Shown: one piece after another, positions 1 to 5,427 of the stretch
Position numbering within the stretch: position 1 is the stretch's first letter
Layout: every line of letters begins with the position of its first letter
NCBI GenBank assembly: GCA_023393755.1
Contig: JAEXCA010000021.1
Span: 1 to 5,505, forward strand
Direction of reading: 5' to 3'
Source: Actinomycetes bacterium
GTDB taxonomy: Bacteria; Actinomycetota; Actinomycetes; Propionibacteriales; Propionibacteriaceae
DNA length: 5,505 nt
The notes under the pieces: generated by a model
Database searches by the model: none
The model's input: the letters and a program-made list of their open reading frames with translations, nothing else
Told to the model about the DNA's origin: nothing
Translations under genes and position numbers: made by a program

Positions 1-1617
1 GTCTTTGTTTTGTTCGCGCCCGGGGCGCGCCCCGGGGGCCCGCGCGGCGACCCCGCGGGAGGCGTCCGCCAACCCGAGCGCCCCCAGTTCCGGCGTCGCC
101 GCGATCGCGACGAAGAAGGCCAGGTACTCCCCGGACAACGTGCCCAGCGCCGCGTCGGACGGTCGTCGCAGCGCGCCACCCAGTTGCCGGAGCTCGGCGG
201 CCAGGACGCTGCTGCCCGAATCCGGTCCGGCGGCAGCCAGCAGCGCCTCGATCGCGGCGGGCGGCAGGTCGTCCAGCATGACGGCATTGGTGACTGACGG
301 GGTGGGGCCCTCGGGATCCATGTGGATCCGGGGAACGGCCACGGACGGAACCCTGCCGAAGGTGTCCATTTCGGGCTGCAGTTCCCGCAGCGGAGCGAGG
401 ATCGCGGCCGCGGTGTCGTCGGCGGCGATCACGGCGCCGTCGACCACCACCAGGTTGCGGCCGCTGAGGAACGGCGGCAGTTCGGGCAGCGGGGGGAAGT
501 TCATCAACCGGAGCGAGGTGGTGACGCTGTCGGGCGCCGTCCGGGTCCACTCCACCCACCGCTGGATCACCTCGCGGGCCCGCTCGCCGGGCCACAGCAG
601 CATGCCGGCGTAGGCGTCCGGGATCGGGAACAGGTCGAACTCCAGGGCGACCACGATCCCGCAGCTGCCGCCACCGCCCTTCAGCGCCCAGAACAGGGTG
701 GGCTCGTGGTCGGCGTCCGCCCTCACCAGGCGGCCGTCGGCCAGCACCACCTCCACGGCGCGGACGTGATGGGCGGCCAGACCGTGCTGCCGGGCGTACC
801 AGGAGAGGCCGCCGCCCAGCGTGTAGCCGGCCACCGCCACGTCGGGCGACGAGCCGTGCAGGGCGGTCAGCCCGTGCGGCGCGGCGGCTTCGATCACCTC
901 CTGCCAGAGGGTGCCGCCCAGCACCCGGGCCAGCCGGCGCTCCGGATCGATGCTCACTCCGGTGAGCTCGTTGAGCCGGACCAGGACGACGTCGGAGAGG
1001 TCCCGGCCGGCCAGCGGCCCCGCGCCGTGGCCGCTGCTCTGCGGCGCCAGCCGCAGTCCCGCCGCGGCAGCGGCCCGGACCACCTCGACCACCTCCTGCG
1101 CGGTGTGCGGCACCGCCACGGCCGCCGGACGCTGGTCGACGTGGACCGCCCAGGGCGTCCGGGTCCGGTCGTAGTCCGGGTCCCCGGGCAGGTGGACGCG
1201 GCCCTCGCACAGGCCGCGGAGCTGCGCCGCGACGTTCTGTTCGGGGGTGGTGGTCGGATCGGTGATGGACAAGGGTTCCTCCTCGTGGACTGTGGTTGCG
1301 GCGGTGCGAACGGTGGCTCCCACCGCCATGGTCATGCCTGGCTGACCCAGCCAGGACACGTCGGTGACGACGATCTCCGGGTCGACCCCGTGCCAGGCCA
1401 GCCGCTCGGTCAGCACCTCGGCGGCCTCGTCGAAGAGGCTCCGCGCGGTGGTGCTGACCGAGATCCTGACCAGCTCGGCCGGCCGGAAGCCGGACGCCGA
1501 CAACACCCGTTCCAGGTTCTCGACCGCCAGCGCCAGTTGGGCGATGTGATCGCCCTCGTGCAGCAGCAGGCCGTCATCCCCCACCGGTCGCTGGGCGGGA
1601 ATCGCGATGTCCGTCAT
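1..1617 (-). CDS. Fused Rid-like domain + FAD-binding (BBE/VAO-type) oxidoreductase, C-terminus beyond window
   Basis: The frame is open from ATG 1617 to the left edge: 539 codons with no stop, since none of the in-register plus triplets is tta, cta or tca. Residues 1-105 resemble the Rid (YjgF/UK114) family, for example the helix HIAQLALAVENLERVLSASG. Residues about 150-300 form a PCMH-type FAD domain, with flavin-loop motif QSSGHG (His197, the expected 8-alpha-histidyl FAD attachment site), AGYTLGGGLSW (264-273) and LFWALKGGGGSCGI (about 308-320). Bicovalent BBE enzymes have a Cys in the GSSPDV segment; here it is Ser257, so FAD is probably held through one covalent bond. The family oxidises alcohols, sugars or amines with O2, usually in specialised metabolism; the substrate cannot be told from sequence. 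The C-terminal BBE segment is mostly beyond the edge. The gene is divergent from a LuxR regulator. The RBS before ATG 1617 is weak. An alternative is two proteins, with the oxidoreductase starting at TTG 1272. Confidence 0.85.
   Translation of the reverse strand, partial: MTDIAIPAQRPVGDDGLLLHEGDHIAQLALAVENLERVLSASGFRPAELVRISVSTTARSLFDEAAEVLTERLAWHGVDPEIVVTDVSWLGQPGMTMAVGATVRTAATTVHEEEPLSITDPTTTPEQNVAAQLRGLCEGRVHLPGDPDYDRTRTPWAVHVDQRPAAVAVPHTAQEVVEVVRAAAAAGLRLAPQSSGHGAGPLAGRDLSDVVLVRLNELTGVSIDPERRLARVLGGTLWQEVIEAAAPHGLTALHGSSPDVAVAGYTLGGGLSWYARQHGLAAHHVRAVEVVLADGRLVRADADHEPTLFWALKGGGGSCGIVVALEFDLFPIPDAYAGMLLWPGERAREVIQRWVEWTRTAPDSVTTSLRLMNFPPLPELPPFLSGRNLVVVDGAVIAADDTAAAILAPLRELQPEMDTFGRVPSVAVPRIHMDPEGPTPSVTNAVMLDDLPPAAIEALLAAAGPDSGSSVLAAELRQLGGALRRPSDAALGTLSGEYLAFFVAIAATPELGALGLADASRGVAARAPGARPGREQNKD
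19..36. repeat. Perfect 18-bp GC palindrome near the left edge
   Basis: CCCGGGGCGCGCCCCGGG reads the same on both strands. It lies inside the open oxidoreductase frame, where it encodes Pro/Gly/Ala/Arg residues. Positions 1-16 next to it are unusually T-rich on the plus strand. No T tract follows the hairpin in either direction that would make it a terminator, so no function is assigned. Confidence 0.5.
1270..1284 (-). promoter_or_regulatory. Internal ribosome binding site and TTG start at the Rid/oxidoreductase junction
   Basis: Read on the minus strand, GAGGAGGAA (1284-1276) is followed by ACCC-type spacing and TTG at 1272. This is a near-perfect Shine-Dalgarno at the right distance, inside the fused frame at residue 116. 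The codon opens the segment LSITDPTTTPEQNVAAQLRG, which looks like the natural N-terminus of a free-standing FAD oxidoreductase. The signal is much stronger than the one ahead of ATG 1617. I infer that it is a retained start from an ancestral two-gene arrangement and may still yield a separate oxidoreductase of at least 424 residues. Confidence 0.6.
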
Positions 1618-1686
1618 GGCTCAACCCTGCGGGCCGCCCGTCCGCGTCACCATCCCCGTCGACCGGGCGATCGTGGGCCGGCCGGT

Positions 1687-1718
1687 CTGGGGAGGTTCCG
1701 TCCCCCAGGGTTCTGGGA
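1687..1718. promoter_or_regulatory. Repeat cluster in divergent control region, candidate regulator binding site
   Basis: The 128-bp gap between the divergent starts at 1617 and 1746 contains CTGGGG (1687-1692), its inverse CCCCAG (1703-1708) and CTGGGA (1713-1718). Overlapping these are direct repeats GGTTCCG (1694-1700) and GGTTCTG (1709-1715), 15 bp apart. Such clustering between a LuxR-type regulator and its likely target fits an operator. The arms are short and GC-rich, so chance is possible. No convincing -35/-10 pair was found for either gene. Confidence 0.3.
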
Positions 1719-1745
1719 TACCGGATTCGACCGCCGGGGCGCACA

Positions 1746-2885
1746 ATGGCTGCCATGCCCAGTGGACTGTTGGCCGAGCGGGTGCGGCGCGACCTCGACG
1801 TGGTGGCGCACGGGGGGCTCGATCTCGACACCTTCCTCAGCGAGGCGCTGCTGTCGCTGCAGCGCGCGGTGCCGTTCGTCGGCGCCTGCTTCAGCACCGT
1901 CGATCCCACCACCCGCCTGCTCACCGGCACCCGCAAGTACGGCGACCTGGCCGGCCGCGACGAGCGGGACCACGAGTGGGGACTGCTGGAGTACGGCGGC
2001 TCGGAGGCGACCGCGTTCACCCGGATGGCGGACGCGGATGTCCGCGCGGCCGGCGTCCATCACTCCACCTCGGGGCACCCCGAGGACTCCCCCCGGGTCC
2101 GCGAACTCATGCGGCCGGCCTTCGGCTACGGCGACGAACTGCGAGCGCTCTGCCTCGACCGCGACCAGCTCTGGGGCGCCGCCGCGCTGTTCCGTCCGGT
2201 CGGCGAGCGGCCGTTCGACGCCGACGAGATCGCCTTCCTGGCCTCGCTGGCGGGCGCGATGGGGGCCGGTGTCCGGGGAGGGCTGCTGGCTTCGCTGGCA
2301 GCCTCGGCACCGATCGACTCACCGGTCGGGCCGGCGGTGATGATCATCGGCCCGGACGACACCGTCGTCCAGGTCAACTCAGGCGCCGACCACTGGCTGG
2401 ACGAGTTGGCGCAGGGCGGCACCGGCGCTCCGCCCACCGGCGTGATCGCCTCCCTGGTCGGTGCCGCGCGACGCTACGCCCGTGGGGAGTGGCCCAGCCC
2501 GCCGCGGAGCCGGATCCGCACCTCCAGCGGCCTGTGGCTGGTGCTCCACGCCACGCCGCTGAGCGCCCGCGACGGCGTCCATGGCGAGGTGGTGGTGACG
2601 ATCGAGGAGGCCCGGCCACCGGAGGTCGTCCCGCTGGTGGTGGCGGCCTTCGGGCTCACGGTGCGGGAGCGGGACGTGGTCGCGTTGGTGCTCCAGGGGA
2701 TGGACACCAAGGAGATCGGCGGCCAGCTCCACCTCTCCGCCTGGACCGTCCAGGATCACCTCAAGGCGATCTTCGACAAGGCGTCGGTGCGCAGTCGCCG
2801 CGAGCTGATCGCCCGGGTGTACTTCGACCAGTACGTGCCCCGCCTGGGCACCGGGGTGGGTCCCGGGGGCTGGTTCGCCAGCTGA
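1746..2885 (+). CDS. LuxR-family transcriptional regulator with GAF and PAS-like sensor domains
   Basis: This is a 379-residue DNA-binding regulator. Residues about 25-180 form a GAF-type sensor (VPFVGACFSTVDPTTRLL near 42-59). Residues about 190-288 look like a PAS-type domain (GPAVMIIGPDDTVVQVNSGAD, then WLVLHATPL). Residues 303-366 are a canonical LuxR/GerE helix-turn-helix, LTVRERDVVALVLQGMDTKEIGG, with recognition helix SAWTVQDHLKAIFDK (331-345). There is no receiver domain with a phospho-Asp and no transmembrane segment, so it probably senses a cytoplasmic small molecule or cofactor; this is inferred from the domains. It is divergent from the Rid-oxidoreductase gene and is the natural candidate to control it. 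Two ATGs compete: 1746, with a weak GGGG 6 nt upstream, and 1755, in frame with no RBS but 7 nt after a CACAAT box, which would make it leaderless. The start is uncertain by three codons. The helix-turn-helix identification is secure. Confidence 0.9.
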   Translation: MAAMPSGLLAERVRRDLDVVAHGGLDLDTFLSEALLSLQRAVPFVGACFSTVDPTTRLLTGTRKYGDLAGRDERDHEWGLLEYGGSEATAFTRMADADVRAAGVHHSTSGHPEDSPRVRELMRPAFGYGDELRALCLDRDQLWGAAALFRPVGERPFDADEIAFLASLAGAMGAGVRGGLLASLAASAPIDSPVGPAVMIIGPDDTVVQVNSGADHWLDELAQGGTGAPPTGVIASLVGAARRYARGEWPSPPRSRIRTSSGLWLVLHATPLSARDGVHGEVVVTIEEARPPEVVPLVVAAFGLTVRERDVVALVLQGMDTKEIGGQLHLSAWTVQDHLKAIFDKASVRSRRELIARVYFDQYVPRLGTGVGPGGWFAS

Positions 2886-2888
2886 CGC

Positions 2889-2914
2889 CGCCCCTGGCCG
2901 TCGCCGGAGGGGCG
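2889..2914. terminator. GC hairpin after the LuxR gene, possible terminator
   Basis: CGCCCCT (2889-2895) and AGGGGCG (2908-2914) form a perfect 7-bp stem around a 12-nt loop, starting 4 nt after the LuxR stop. There is no following T tract, which is common for actinomycete hairpin terminators but makes the call weak. The right arm includes the only GGAGG-like stretch ahead of the next gene (start 2932), so pairing could also affect expression of that gene. Confidence 0.35.
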
Positions 2915-2931
2915 CGTGGAAGACTGGCAGG

Positions 2932-3297
2932 GTGCGCGACGAAGACCCCACCGAGGACGAAGTGATCTTCTTCGATGCCCTCGAGGAGCTGGTTCCGGGC
3001 GTCCGGGACTGGTATCACAAGGACGCCGACGGGACGCTGTGGATGATCGCGAGCTACGACATCCCCGACGTCGGTGTGATCCACACCACCCTGCGGTGCG
3101 ACTACGACGGCTCGCGGCTGCTGGGTGGCCGCAGCCCCGGCTTCCTGAACCGCGCCGACGGGGTCCGGGCGGAGCCGGCCGGCGTGGACAGCTCCGGCGA
3201 CGGCGGGCTGGAGGCGGAGGTCGACGATCCGCTGGTCGCCGCACAGCTCGCAGCGCAGTGGTTCCGGGAGCGCATCGCCACCCACCGGCAGCACTGA
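2932..3297 (+). CDS. Small acidic protein of unknown function
   Basis: This is a 121-residue protein of no family I recognise. The N-terminus is strongly acidic (MRDEDPTEDEVIFFDALEEL). It is followed by an aromatic segment, GVRDWYHKDADGTLWMIASYDIP (about 23-45), that looks like beta strands. A Gly/Ser/Asp-rich, probably flexible, stretch lies at about 76-95. The C-terminus is a helical segment, DDPLVAAQLAAQWFRERIATH (98-118). It has no signal peptide, membrane segment or cysteine pair (one Cys, residue 56), so it is probably cytoplasmic. The GTG start at 2932 has a poor ribosome binding site; GGAGG at 2906-2910 is too far upstream. The frame shows actinomycete third-position GC bias. It follows the LuxR gene by 46 bp on the same strand and could be co-transcribed, although a hairpin lies between. 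Its stop is 4 bp from the convergent DUF4386 stop. Confidence 0.7.
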   Translation: MRDEDPTEDEVIFFDALEELVPGVRDWYHKDADGTLWMIASYDIPDVGVIHTTLRCDYDGSRLLGGRSPGFLNRADGVRAEPAGVDSSGDGGLEAEVDDPLVAAQLAAQWFRERIATHRQH

Positions 3298-3301
3298 CCC
3301 C

Positions 3302-3955
3302 TCACGCCTCCGGCGGCGGCCCGGCGGTCACCGTGAAGCCCCTGGCGAGCAGCCAGCTCCCGATCAGGAACTCCCACAGCGCGATCGGTGCCGCCGCCAG
3401 GCCCGCGACGACCGACACCTGGTCGACCGCGCCGAACAGCGTGCCGAGCGAGGACGCGGCGAGGAGTGGCGCGCCGGCCAGGCCGATCACGGGAATGAAG
3501 CGAGGCACCAGCCGGTGGCGATAGAGCAGGGATCCGAGCAGGAGCGCGTTGATCGCGGGCATGAAGCCGGGACCGACCAGGAAGGCCCAGTCGTGCAGCG
3601 CCACGAGCACCGTGCCGAGCCCGTCGTCGCCGAGCGGGTGGGCGCCGCGCACGGTCGTCAGCGAGAGCAGGGAGATCACGCCGACCAGGATGAGCGATGC
3701 CTCCAGGACCCTCGATCCCACGAACCCCAGGGCGAGGACGGGATCCAGCCTCCGGCCGACCGGGTGGATCGCGATCGCCGTCCCGACGCAGGCGAAGGCG
3801 AGCAGGATCTCCAGCAACGCGGCTGCCTGGGCCGCGAGCATCGTCCCCTCTCCCCGGAGGAAGGGCTCCTTCAAGCCGAGCGCCGGGATCGAGGTGAGGA
3901 AGGTCAGCAGGTAGAGGGCGCCCGCGATCGCGGCGAGCTGGCGGTTGGTGAGCAT
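3302..3955 (-). CDS. DUF4386-family integral membrane protein
   Basis: This is a 217-residue polytopic membrane protein. About six hydrophobic helices are visible, near residues 8-28, 40-65, 72-98, 118-145, 151-172 and 178-204. The order and motifs match the DUF4386 family: an N-terminal AGALYLLTFLTSIPAL, a central GFVGSRVLEASLILVGVISLLSL, and HDWAFLVGPGFMPAINALLLGSLLYR followed by RFIPVIGLAGAPLL. No biochemical function is established for the family; members are often next to, and controlled by, TetR-type repressors. The frame extends back to 4192, but ATG 3955 is the start because AGGG lies 5 nt upstream (3964-3961) and the N-terminus MLTNRQLAAIAGALYLLTF fits the family. The upstream extension would cover the promoter and operators. 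The gene is convergent with the small acidic protein gene. Expression is probably repressor-controlled. Confidence 0.88.
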   Translation of the reverse strand: MLTNRQLAAIAGALYLLTFLTSIPALGLKEPFLRGEGTMLAAQAAALLEILLAFACVGTAIAIHPVGRRLDPVLALGFVGSRVLEASLILVGVISLLSLTTVRGAHPLGDDGLGTVLVALHDWAFLVGPGFMPAINALLLGSLLYRHRLVPRFIPVIGLAGAPLLAASSLGTLFGAVDQVSVVAGLAAAPIALWEFLIGSWLLARGFTVTAGPPPEA

Positions 3956-3973
3956 CGGATCCCTTCGTCGAAG
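3956..3973 (-). promoter_or_regulatory. Ribosome binding site of the DUF4386 gene with overlapping palindrome
   Basis: AGGG (3964-3961, minus strand) lies 5 nt before ATG 3955 and fixes that start. A perfect 11-bp palindrome, CTTCGTCGAAG (3963-3973), overlaps the first bases of this site, so a small hairpin in the leader could partly cover it. The hairpin's regulatory role is inference. Confidence 0.6.
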
Positions 3974-3981
3974 CGGCTGGA

Positions 3982-3994
3982 TGTACGGCGTACA
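3982..3994. promoter_or_regulatory. Operator site 1, downstream of the DUF4386 transcript start
   Basis: TGTACGGCGTACA is a perfect palindrome with 6-bp arms and a one-base centre. It matches site 2 (4017-4029) at 11 of 13 positions, 35 bp away in the same orientation. It would lie roughly 8-20 bp downstream of the predicted transcript start on the minus strand. GTAC-containing palindromes of this kind are typical TetR-family operators in actinomycetes; that assignment is inferred. Confidence 0.7.
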
Positions 3995-4008
3995 CCAACA
4001 TTGCCGGA

Positions 4009-4038
4009 AGGCTAGGTGTACGGTGTACGCTCTGTCAA
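4009..4038 (-). promoter_or_regulatory. Promoter of the DUF4386 gene
   Basis: On the minus strand, a perfect -35 box TTGACA (4038-4033) is followed by an 18-bp spacer and -10 box TAGCCT (4014-4009), which fits TANNNT. The transcript would start near 4002, giving a leader of about 47 nt before ATG 3955. The spacer is almost filled by operator site 2, so a bound repressor would block RNA polymerase directly. Confidence 0.7.
4017..4029. promoter_or_regulatory. Operator site 2, within the promoter spacer
   Basis: TGTACGGTGTACG is a slightly imperfect version of site 1 and lies between the -35 and -10 boxes of the DUF4386 promoter. The flank extends the similarity: CGTACACC (3989-3996 region) and GGTGTACG (4015-4022) are inverse copies across the two sites. 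No TetR-type gene is present in the window to bind them. Confidence 0.65.
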
Positions 4039-4169
4039 GGCGGGCGTCCCAGGGCCCATCGCCGGAAACCACGCCATGGCACCCGCAATCGACCGAACCG
4101 GCACACGACAGCGTCGGCACGGAGCAGGATGGGAGCGGCTCCACCCGAACACGAGAGGCGGAGGACGGC

Positions 4170-5384
4170 GTGCCACCACAGGACGGGATCACCTACGATC
4201 TCCGGGACATTCACCACCTCAACCAGGAGCTTGTGCGGTGGCTGGCCAGCGCGCCTCCCAGCGCGAAGCTGGGCGACTCGCACGACCGGGAGGTCGCTGT
4301 CGTGCGGATCGGAAACGAGCGGTGCGTCCTGCGCGGGGGCAACACCAGGGCCGGGGTGACCGAGTACCTGCTTCGCACGGTCAGCGGCCGTGCCTGCTTC
4401 CATGCCGTGCCGAGCACGAAGGGGGTGATCCATCGAGTGACGGTCGGCAGCGATTCCGAGCGCGTCCGGGGCTTCTACCTCTACACAGACCGCACCTTCC
4501 CGCAGCCAACGGTGTTCGCTGCCGCGGACGGTTCCGCGTTCGAGTTGCAGGACGTCTGGCTCAGGATCATGGACGCGGTGGCGCTGCTCCACTCACGCGG
4601 CCACCAACGCCTGCACGTCCTCCCCGTCCTGGGCGACCTGGCTCCGCATCTCAACGTGGTGCTGGCGGAGGGGGTCGACTACGGCGGCTCATCCCCCAGT
4701 TGGGATGGTGAATCCATGGTCTTCGCCTACACGATGGCGGCGGGCCCCCAGGTGGGCCGGCTGCGTGTCGGACCCGACACCCCCCTGGCTGACATCGCCC
4801 AGGAGATCCTCGCCGGCGCGAGCGACAGGGGCGTCGGAATCGACTGGGCCTACGCGGGCTGGTACGCCGAACTGGTGGCCGAGGCACACCGGCTCGGAGT
4901 GATCCCGGTCGCTTCCTCGCACTTCAGCCTTCCGGGCTGCCCGGTCTGGCGCCTCGGATTCGAGGGCTACCCGGTCTGGCACTCCGACCATGACGGCGAT
5001 GTCCCCTTTCCCCCGCCTCCGGTTCAGCGCGGCCGGACGGGCTTCACCGACGTGTTCCCGCTTCCGCCGCTCGGCGACTCGGACGTGCCCTTCACCAGCC
5101 CGCCGCACCCGAGCGCGGCCGACGTCACGAAACGCCCGGACTTCCAGGGTCTGGTCGCGCAGTTCGCGCGGACCGAGGGCCCCTGCACCGGCTTGTACGC
5201 GCTCACCGGCGAAGGCGTCTACCGCCGTCAAGGGCTGACCTGGTTCCGCCTGGAGCCGGAGGATCACTCCGGGCTGGATCGGCGCGCCGGGTTCGCGGTG
5301 ACCTACCGGTTCATCAAGGCCTACGACCACTTCGAGTACTCCGGGGGATGCCTGGACTGGAACCTCGCCCAACGCCTTGGCTAG
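4170..5384 (+). CDS. Unrecognised 404-residue protein with proline-rich repeats; possibly truncated by an insertion sequence
   Basis: GTG 4170 is preceded by GGAGG (4160-4164) at 5-nt spacing, a strong start signal. The frame is open back to 3945, but that would run through the DUF4386 promoter. I do not recognise the family. Residues 1-250 look globular and mixed alpha/beta, for example DIHHLNQELVRWLAS, VIHRVTVGSDSERVRGFYLYTDRTF (86-110) and LQDVWLRIMDAVALLHSRGH. Residues 256-270 contain PVW twice, ten residues apart. Residues 277-312 are proline-rich with three related modules: DVPFPPPP, DVFPLPP and DVPFTSPP. The C-terminal part (about 320-400) is rich in aromatic residues, including TGLYALTGEGVYRRQGLTWFRLEPED. 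There is no signal peptide or membrane helix, so it is probably cytoplasmic. The stop is TAG, unusual in such GC-rich genomes, and abuts an IS630-type element; the natural C-terminus may be longer. No good promoter is visible in 4039-4169; CAGGAT at 4125-4130 is only a weak -10 candidate. Confidence 0.82.
   Translation: MPPQDGITYDLRDIHHLNQELVRWLASAPPSAKLGDSHDREVAVVRIGNERCVLRGGNTRAGVTEYLLRTVSGRACFHAVPSTKGVIHRVTVGSDSERVRGFYLYTDRTFPQPTVFAAADGSAFELQDVWLRIMDAVALLHSRGHQRLHVLPVLGDLAPHLNVVLAEGVDYGGSSPSWDGESMVFAYTMAAGPQVGRLRVGPDTPLADIAQEILAGASDRGVGIDWAYAGWYAELVAEAHRLGVIPVASSHFSLPGCPVWRLGFEGYPVWHSDHDGDVPFPPPPVQRGRTGFTDVFPLPPLGDSDVPFTSPPHPSAADVTKRPDFQGLVAQFARTEGPCTGLYALTGEGVYRRQGLTWFRLEPEDHSGLDRRAGFAVTYRFIKAYDHFEYSGGCLDWNLAQRLG
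4935..4980 (+). repeat. 30-bp-spaced direct repeat within the 404-residue gene
   Basis: GGCTGCCCGGTCTGGC (4935-4950) and GGCTACCCGGTCTGGC (4965-4980) match at 15 of 16 bases, exactly ten codons apart. They encode GCPVW (256-260) and GYPVW (266-270). The near identity at DNA level, including silent positions, suggests a recent small duplication or a constrained ten-residue unit. Confidence 0.6.
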
Positions 5385-5416
5385 TGTCATGCGCCAGTAA
5401 TTCATTGGGTAAGTTG

Positions 5417-5422
5417 TAGAAT
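5417..5422 (+). promoter_or_regulatory. -10 box for a leaderless transposase transcript
   Basis: TAGAAT differs from TATAAT at one base and ends 5 nt before the ATG at 5428, placing the transcript start at or next to the start codon. No convincing -35 box lies 16-18 bp upstream, and there is no proper Shine-Dalgarno. Leaderless translation is common in actinomycetes; its use here is inferred. Confidence 0.5.
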
Positions 5423-5427
5423 GGGGT

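Noticed and set aside
317..334. GGATCC-ATGT-GGATCC inverted repeat
   Set aside because: It lies in well-conserved coding sequence of the oxidoreductase, and short GC-rich inverted repeats are expected by chance.
1574..2078. Minus-strand frames opposite the LuxR start
   Set aside because: They are Arg/Ser/Pro-rich shadows of the LuxR gene and its control region, with no recognisable domain.
322..2340. 672-codon open frame on the plus strand
   Set aside because: It lies in register opposite the Rid-oxidoreductase frame and then out of frame through the LuxR gene. Its translation is low-complexity Arg/Gly/His/Pro typical of antisense reading in GC-rich DNA.
1607..2965. 452-codon plus-strand frame
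   Set aside because: It overlaps the LuxR gene in another frame and consists of Arg/Gly/Ala-rich shadow translation.
4132..4142. GGAGCGGCTCC palindrome upstream of the 404-residue gene
   Set aside because: It is too short to call an operator or hairpin and has no second copy or promoter context.
3945..4169. N-terminal extension of the 404-residue protein
   Set aside because: It would cover the DUF4386 promoter and both operators, and GTG 4170 has a perfectly spaced GGAGG.
3956..4192. N-terminal extension of the DUF4386 protein
   Set aside because: It runs through its own promoter and operators, and the family-like N-terminus begins at ATG 3955.
4170..4760. Ribosome-inactivating (ricin A-like) or ADP-ribosylating toxin in the 404-residue protein
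   Set aside because: The RVTVGSDSERVRGFYLYTDRTF stretch loosely recalls the RIP strand motif, but the E-A-x-R active-site helix and following Trp motif are absent. No ADP-ribosyltransferase R-STS-E triad is visible either.
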